Origin: Stackebrandtia nassauensis DSM 44728
Lineage (GTDB): Bacteria > Actinomycetota > Actinomycetes > Mycobacteriales > Micromonosporaceae
Length of the DNA stretch: 64,000 nucleotides
Reading direction: 5' to 3'
Assembly (NCBI RefSeq): GCF_000024545.1
Contig: NC_013947.1
Location: 310,001 to 374,000, forward strand
The number at the start of each line of letters is the position of its first letter. Within the stretch, counting starts at the first letter, position 1. Position numbers and translations under genes: made by a program. Shown here piece by piece: positions 58,815 through 64,000 of this stretch. Under the pieces are notes generated by a model that was not told the origin of the DNA, ran no database searches, and saw only the letters and a list, made by a program, of their open reading frames with translations.

Positions 58815-59198
58815 ATGGAAATGAGAACTCCCATGGCCGAAGTGGTCTACGACAAGAAGGACCAGCTCAAGCAGATCGAGGAACTCCTCCTCAACGGCGA
58901 ACAGGTCATCGCCGTCTACGACGCCATCGGTGTCGGCACCGGCTTCATCGGCCTCACCGACAAGCGCGTCATCCTCAAGAACAAGTCCTTCGTCGGCAAG
59001 AAGGTCGCGCTGACCTCGATCCCCTACGCCAAGATCTCCGCCGTCAGCCTCACCAGCAACAAGTCCTTCGCGGGCCAGTGGTTCTCATCGGGCGAGATGG
59101 CCATCCACGCGGGCAAGGAGATCCACGAGATCGAGTTCCGTGGCGACCGCAAGACCCACCACGTCCACCAGGTGATCATGCACTACATCACGCGCTAG
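58815..59198 (+). CDS. bPH-domain (PH-like) protein
   Basis: 127 residues. NGEQVIAVYDAIGVGTGFIG, DKRVILKNKSFVGKKV and SIPYAKISAVSLTSNKSF are the bacterial PH-like (YokE-type) fold, which usually binds lipids or partner proteins. The ATG at 58815, or an internal ATG at 58833, are possible starts. Its last 114 bases overlap convergently with the hspR reading frame, though the natural hspR end is probably shorter. Divergent from the caspase gene by 56 bp, so it could share regulation with that operon. Confidence 0.85.
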   Translation: MEMRTPMAEVVYDKKDQLKQIEELLLNGEQVIAVYDAIGVGTGFIGLTDKRVILKNKSFVGKKVALTSIPYAKISAVSLTSNKSFAGQWFSSGEMAIHAGKEIHEIEFRGDRKTHHVHQVIMHYITR

Positions 59199-59639
59199 CG
59201 GGATGTCATGAAGCACGGCATCACGCGCTAAGCCCCCCGGGGGACGCCACACCACCAGCGCGGTCTCCCGGCTGACGTGTGTCTTGCGCGCCATGCGGAA
59301 CGGTCCCATCGCGGCTTCGAGCTCGTCTCGTTCCGACTGGTACATCTCCACATGGGACATGAGCTCGTTGATGTGGGTCCGCAGGGCGGTGACCTGGTTC
59401 TCCAGCTGCATGATGCGCTTGATTCCGGCGAGGTTGACGCCGTCTTCCTGGCTGAGACGCTGGATTTCGCGTAGTTGGGCCACGTCGCGGACGCTGTAGC
59501 GGCGGCCGCCGCCCGCCGTGCGGGAGGGTTGGACCAGTCCGAGTCTGTCGTACTGGCGGAGGGTTTGCGGGTGCATGCCCGCCATCTCGGCCGCCACCGA
59601 GATCGCCAGCACCTTCGCGTCCAATGCCGCGTCGGACAT
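59085..59639 (-). CDS. hspR: Heat-shock repressor HspR, with a probable read-through tail
   Basis: A MerR-type repressor that binds HAIR sites and uses DnaK as co-repressor. From the ATG at 59639: VLAISVAAEMAGMHPQTLRQ (HTH), GGRRYSVRDVAQLREI (wing) and a coiled coil (HINELMSHVEMYQSERDELE). Family proteins end near the ALVVWRPPGG block, about residue 140; here the frame continues about 45 residues to 59085 across a run of C/G (six C then five G on the plus strand) after which a TAG lies one frame away. The tail and its overlap with the bPH gene are suspicious. Confidence 0.9.
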   Translation of the reverse strand: MSDAALDAKVLAISVAAEMAGMHPQTLRQYDRLGLVQPSRTAGGGRRYSVRDVAQLREIQRLSQEDGVNLAGIKRIMQLENQVTALRTHINELMSHVEMYQSERDELEAAMGPFRMARKTHVSRETALVVWRPPGGLARDAVLHDIPLARDVVHDHLVDVVGLAVATELDLVDLLARVDGHLAR

Positions 59640-59692
59640 TGGCGGTTGTGCCGCGCTGCGGCTGTTCCTGTCTACCACTGCGGCCCCACCTT

Positions 59693-60862
59693 TCAAGACG
59701 TTTCGGACGCCGCGACGGCGCGTTCGATCTTCCCCCGGGGAGCCGCCGGAGCGGACTTGGCGTAGTCCTCAAGGGCCGTACGGGCGGCGTCGGACAGTTT
59801 GTCGGGGACGTCGATGTCCACCGTCACCAACAGGTCGCCGGAAGTCTTGCCGTTGCGCGAGACTCCGCGTCCGCGTACTCGAAGAATACGCCCGCTGGGA
59901 GTGCCCGGGGGGACCCTCAGGGTCACCGGTTCGTCCAGTGTGGGGACCCGGAGGGTGGTGCCCAGTGCCGCTTCGGACAGCGAGATCGGCACCGACAGCA
60001 GGATGTCGTCACCGTCGCGGGTGAACAGTTCGTGGGCGCGCACCCGGATGAGCACGTACAGGTCGCCGGACGGGCCGCCGCGTTCGCCGGGCTCGCCGCG
60101 ACCGGCGAGCCGGATCTTCTGGCCGTCGCGGACCCCGGCGGGGATCCGCACCGTGAGGGTCCGGGTCTTGGTGACGCCGCCGCTGCCTCGGCATTCGGGG
60201 CACTTGTCGGTGACGATGGTGCCGACGCCGTCGCAGTCGCGGCAGGGCTCGGACAGGCTGAACGCGCCCTGGTTGACCGTGCGCACTCCGGCGCCGTTGC
60301 AGGACGGACAGGTCTTCGGGCTGGTGCCGGGTTTGGCGCCGTTGCCGTGGCAGGTGTCGCACACGCCGGGGGAGCGCAGTTTCAGCGGCAGCGTGATGCC
60401 GGCGACCGCGTCGCCGAAGTCGAGCTCCACACTGGTCTCGACGTCCCGGCCCTTGCCGGGGCCGCGACGGCGGTTGCCGCCGAAGAAGGACCCGAACAGG
60501 TCGCCCAGGCCGCCACCGGCGCCGCCGCCGGCGAATCCGCCGCCCCGGGCCTGGGCCATCAGGTCGTCGAAGTCGAAGGGGGTCTGGCCGCCGCCCATCC
60601 GGGCGCCGCGGCGGAAGGCCCCGGCGCCCATGAGGGAGCGCATCTCGTCGTATTCCTTGCGCTGCTTCTCGTCCGAGAGCACCGCGTGTGCCTCCGAGAC
60701 CTCCTTGAAGCGTTCCTCGGAGTCGGCGTTACCGGGGTTGTGGTCGGGGTGCAGTTCCCGGGCCAGCTGGCGGTACGCCTTCTTGATGTCGGACTGGGGA
60801 GCGTCTTTGGGCACGCCGAGGACCTTGTAGAAGTCCTTGTCAAGCCAATCGCGTGACACCAT
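59693..60862 (-). CDS. dnaJ: Co-chaperone DnaJ
   Basis: 389 residues. J domain with HPDHN, Gly/Phe-rich region (AQARGGGFAGGGAGGGLGD), four CxxCxGxG zinc modules (CDTCHGNG, CPSCNGAG, CRDCDGVG, CPECRGSG) and a C-terminal substrate domain. It delivers clients to DnaK and stimulates its ATPase. Between hspR and grpE in the standard order. Confidence 0.97.
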   Translation of the reverse strand: MVSRDWLDKDFYKVLGVPKDAPQSDIKKAYRQLARELHPDHNPGNADSEERFKEVSEAHAVLSDEKQRKEYDEMRSLMGAGAFRRGARMGGGQTPFDFDDLMAQARGGGFAGGGAGGGLGDLFGSFFGGNRRRGPGKGRDVETSVELDFGDAVAGITLPLKLRSPGVCDTCHGNGAKPGTSPKTCPSCNGAGVRTVNQGAFSLSEPCRDCDGVGTIVTDKCPECRGSGGVTKTRTLTVRIPAGVRDGQKIRLAGRGEPGERGGPSGDLYVLIRVRAHELFTRDGDDILLSVPISLSEAALGTTLRVPTLDEPVTLRVPPGTPSGRILRVRGRGVSRNGKTSGDLLVTVDIDVPDKLSDAARTALEDYAKSAPAAPRGKIERAVAASETS

Positions 60863-60886
60863 GACGCTGCCCCCTTTCCGTCGTCG

Positions 60887-61779
60887 TTATTCGTTCTCGG
60901 TCTTCTTGGTGTCGTCGGGAGCCGACTTGTCCTTTTCGGACTCCGGCTTCTCCTCGTCGACCGCTTCCGAGCCCGCCTCGGCGTCGGACTCGGCCGCCTC
61001 GGCCACCGCGTCCTCCACCTGTTCAGCCTTCACCTGCTCCTCGTCGGAGGGCACGTCGGCGTCCAGGTTGGGCGTGGCGTCCTCGTCCTTGGTCTCGGCG
61101 AGTTCCTCGACCTCCACCTCGGCCTCGACCGCGGCTTCAGCCTCCGCTTCGGCCTTGGCCTCGGTCTCAGCCTCGACGGCCTCCTCGGTCTCGGCGGACA
61201 GCTCGGCGTCCTCGGCCACGGCCTCGGTCTTACCGGTCTCAGCGGTCTCGGCCTCAGCGGGTTCGGCCACCGCGACCATCGCCGGACGCAGCAGCCGCTC
61301 CCCGAGCCGGTACCCGCGCCGCATGACGTCAATGCACGAGGTCTCGGTGACCTCGGGCGACACCATGTGCGCCACCGCCTCGTGGACCGCCGGGTCGAAG
61401 GGATCGCCCTTCTCGCCGAAGACCTCCAGGCCCAGCTTGATCAGCGCGTTGAGCAACTGCTCCGAGACGGTCGCGAACGGACCCTCCAGGTCGCCGTGCT
61501 CGCGGGCCCGGTCGATGTCGTCCAGCACCGGCAGCAGCCCGGCGACCACGGTCGCGGTCGTCTGCTCGGCGGCCAGCGACTTGTCGCGCTCGACCCGCTT
61601 GCGGTAGTTGTGGTACTCGGCGGTGATCCGTTGCAGATCGGCGGTCCGCTCCGACAGCTGAGTCGCCAGGTCCGTGGATTCCTCCGCCGTGTCCTTGTCG
61701 GCCGCGCCGGAATCCGGGGTCTCCGCCTCCGGCGGTCCGGACTCCTTCGCCTCCGTAGCGTCTGCGTTCTGCTCGGCGG

Positions 61780-61783
<4 letters not shown>
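60887..61783 (-). CDS. grpE: Nucleotide exchange factor GrpE, with long acidic flanks
   Basis: 298 residues. The central GrpE part is recognisable ([59 protein letters not shown]). It is flanked by low-complexity Ala/Glu tails: about 45 residues N-terminal and about 110 C-terminal (for example [20 protein letters not shown]). GrpE releases ADP from DnaK. The end overlaps dnaK's end region by four bases (TGA/GTGA). Confidence 0.96.
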
Positions 61784-63633
<1,850 letters not shown>

Positions 63634-63706
63634 GTGTTGCTCCCCCAAACGAGTGGATGCTGGTAAACGACTGACAGACCGCGCTAGGTTGAGCGGCCTG
63701 GACTCA

Positions 63707-63763
63707 ATTGTGGCGTCGTCACACTGTGATTGTCAAGTGACTGTTGAGTCACACAGGCTCAAG
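63707..63763 (-). promoter_or_regulatory. dnaK promoter with HAIR operator
   Basis: On the minus strand: -35 TTGACA (complement of 63731-63736), 18-bp spacer, -10 CACAAT (complement of 63707-63712). Just upstream lies CTTGAGC-N7-ACTCAAC (63743-63763), a close match to the HspR operator CTTGAGT-N7-ACTCAAG, followed by another ACTTGA half-site overlapping the -35. Confidence 0.85.
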
Positions 63764-63861
63764 TCTACTGGGTCACACATCCCCCGATAACGCCGCCGAA
63801 CAGGTCAGCCGTACTCTTGATCGGTAATCGGGCGGAACTCCCGGGAAGTGGTGAGCAGGGA

Positions 63862-64000
63862 ATGCCAGCGACTGTCGTCATCGGAACGCAGTGGGGCGAT
63901 GAAGGTAAGGGCAAGGCCACCGATCTTCTCGGTGAACACATGGACTACGTCGTCCGGTATCAGGGCGGCAACAACGCGGGGCACACCGTCGTCACCCCCG
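63862..64000 (+). CDS. purA: Adenylosuccinate synthetase, N-terminal part (runs off the right edge)
   Basis: 46 codons are present: [20 protein letters not shown]..., with the GTP-binding GDEGKGK (12-18) and GGNNAGHT that define PurA, which joins aspartate to IMP in AMP synthesis. ATG 63862 has AGCAGGGA upstream. The rest lies outside the window. Confidence 0.97.
   Translation, partial: MPATVVIGTQWGDEGKGKATDLLGEHMDYVVRYQGGNNAGHTVVTP

Overview
The window is high-GC DNA with GTG and TTG starts, a dnaK-grpE-dnaJ-hspR operon, NrtR-type and DUF4192 proteins, lamin-tail secreted proteins and an actinomycete-type integrative conjugative element. Together these point to an actinobacterium, most likely a Glycomycetaceae member close to Stackebrandtia. 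That genus guess is inference from gene content and was not tested by a search.

Left chromosomal arm (1-20057): a cut-off FAD monooxygenase and a divergent SDR dehydrogenase; mobA and fdhD (formate dehydrogenase maturation); a SAM methyltransferase preceded by about 30 copies of a 7-bp repeat; a DUF4192 gene with two perfect DnaA boxes upstream; trmB; a GH36 alpha-galactosidase-like enzyme; an NrtR-like Nudix regulator; and an MFS exporter with a winged-helix regulator. Next come a divergent pair of secreted lamin-tail proteins, a large secreted subtilisin-like protease with a TrmB/LuxR-type regulator, and an AraC regulator flanked by two small HTH proteins. This arm holds several broken genes: a VOC remnant, an MFS C-terminal remnant, a frameshifted membrane gene and a secreted gene with an in-frame TGA.

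Integrated element (20058-46224, 26.2 kb): bounded by 44-bp identical copies of the 3' half of tRNA-Thr(TGT). The left arm carries cargo, a relaxase/MobC pair on the minus strand, and a GntR-HAD-phosphotransferase operon next to a Nudix gene. The right arm is a long plus-strand run controlled from a promoter at about 30.1 kb with three CTAG-centred operators. It encodes small proteins, a GGDEF protein, Spd-like membrane proteins, an FtsK/TraB DNA translocase, a DnaB-N/DUF3987 replication-like protein, Xis and a tyrosine integrase. This is the layout of an actinomycete integrative and conjugative element (AICE), but with a relaxase as well and an unusual replication gene. A three-copy intergenic repeat occurs only in its left arm.

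Right chromosomal arm (46225-64000): tRNA-Thr; a membrane-anchored Hsp70 fused to a beta-propeller; rlmB and cysS; moaA and moaD; an SF1-helicase-like ATPase; tRNA-Ser. Then comes a three-gene minus-strand operon (58758-55750) coding for a Clp-N/AAA+ protein fused to a caspase-like peptidase, an EACC1-like adaptor and a SnoaL-like protein. This operon is the best candidate for an undescribed system: an NTP-dependent, caspase-effector conflict or immunity module whose regulatory half looks like a Clp unfoldase. It sits beside a bPH-domain gene and the hspR-dnaJ-grpE-dnaK chaperone operon, which has a HAIR operator overlapping its promoter region. The window ends in the start of purA.
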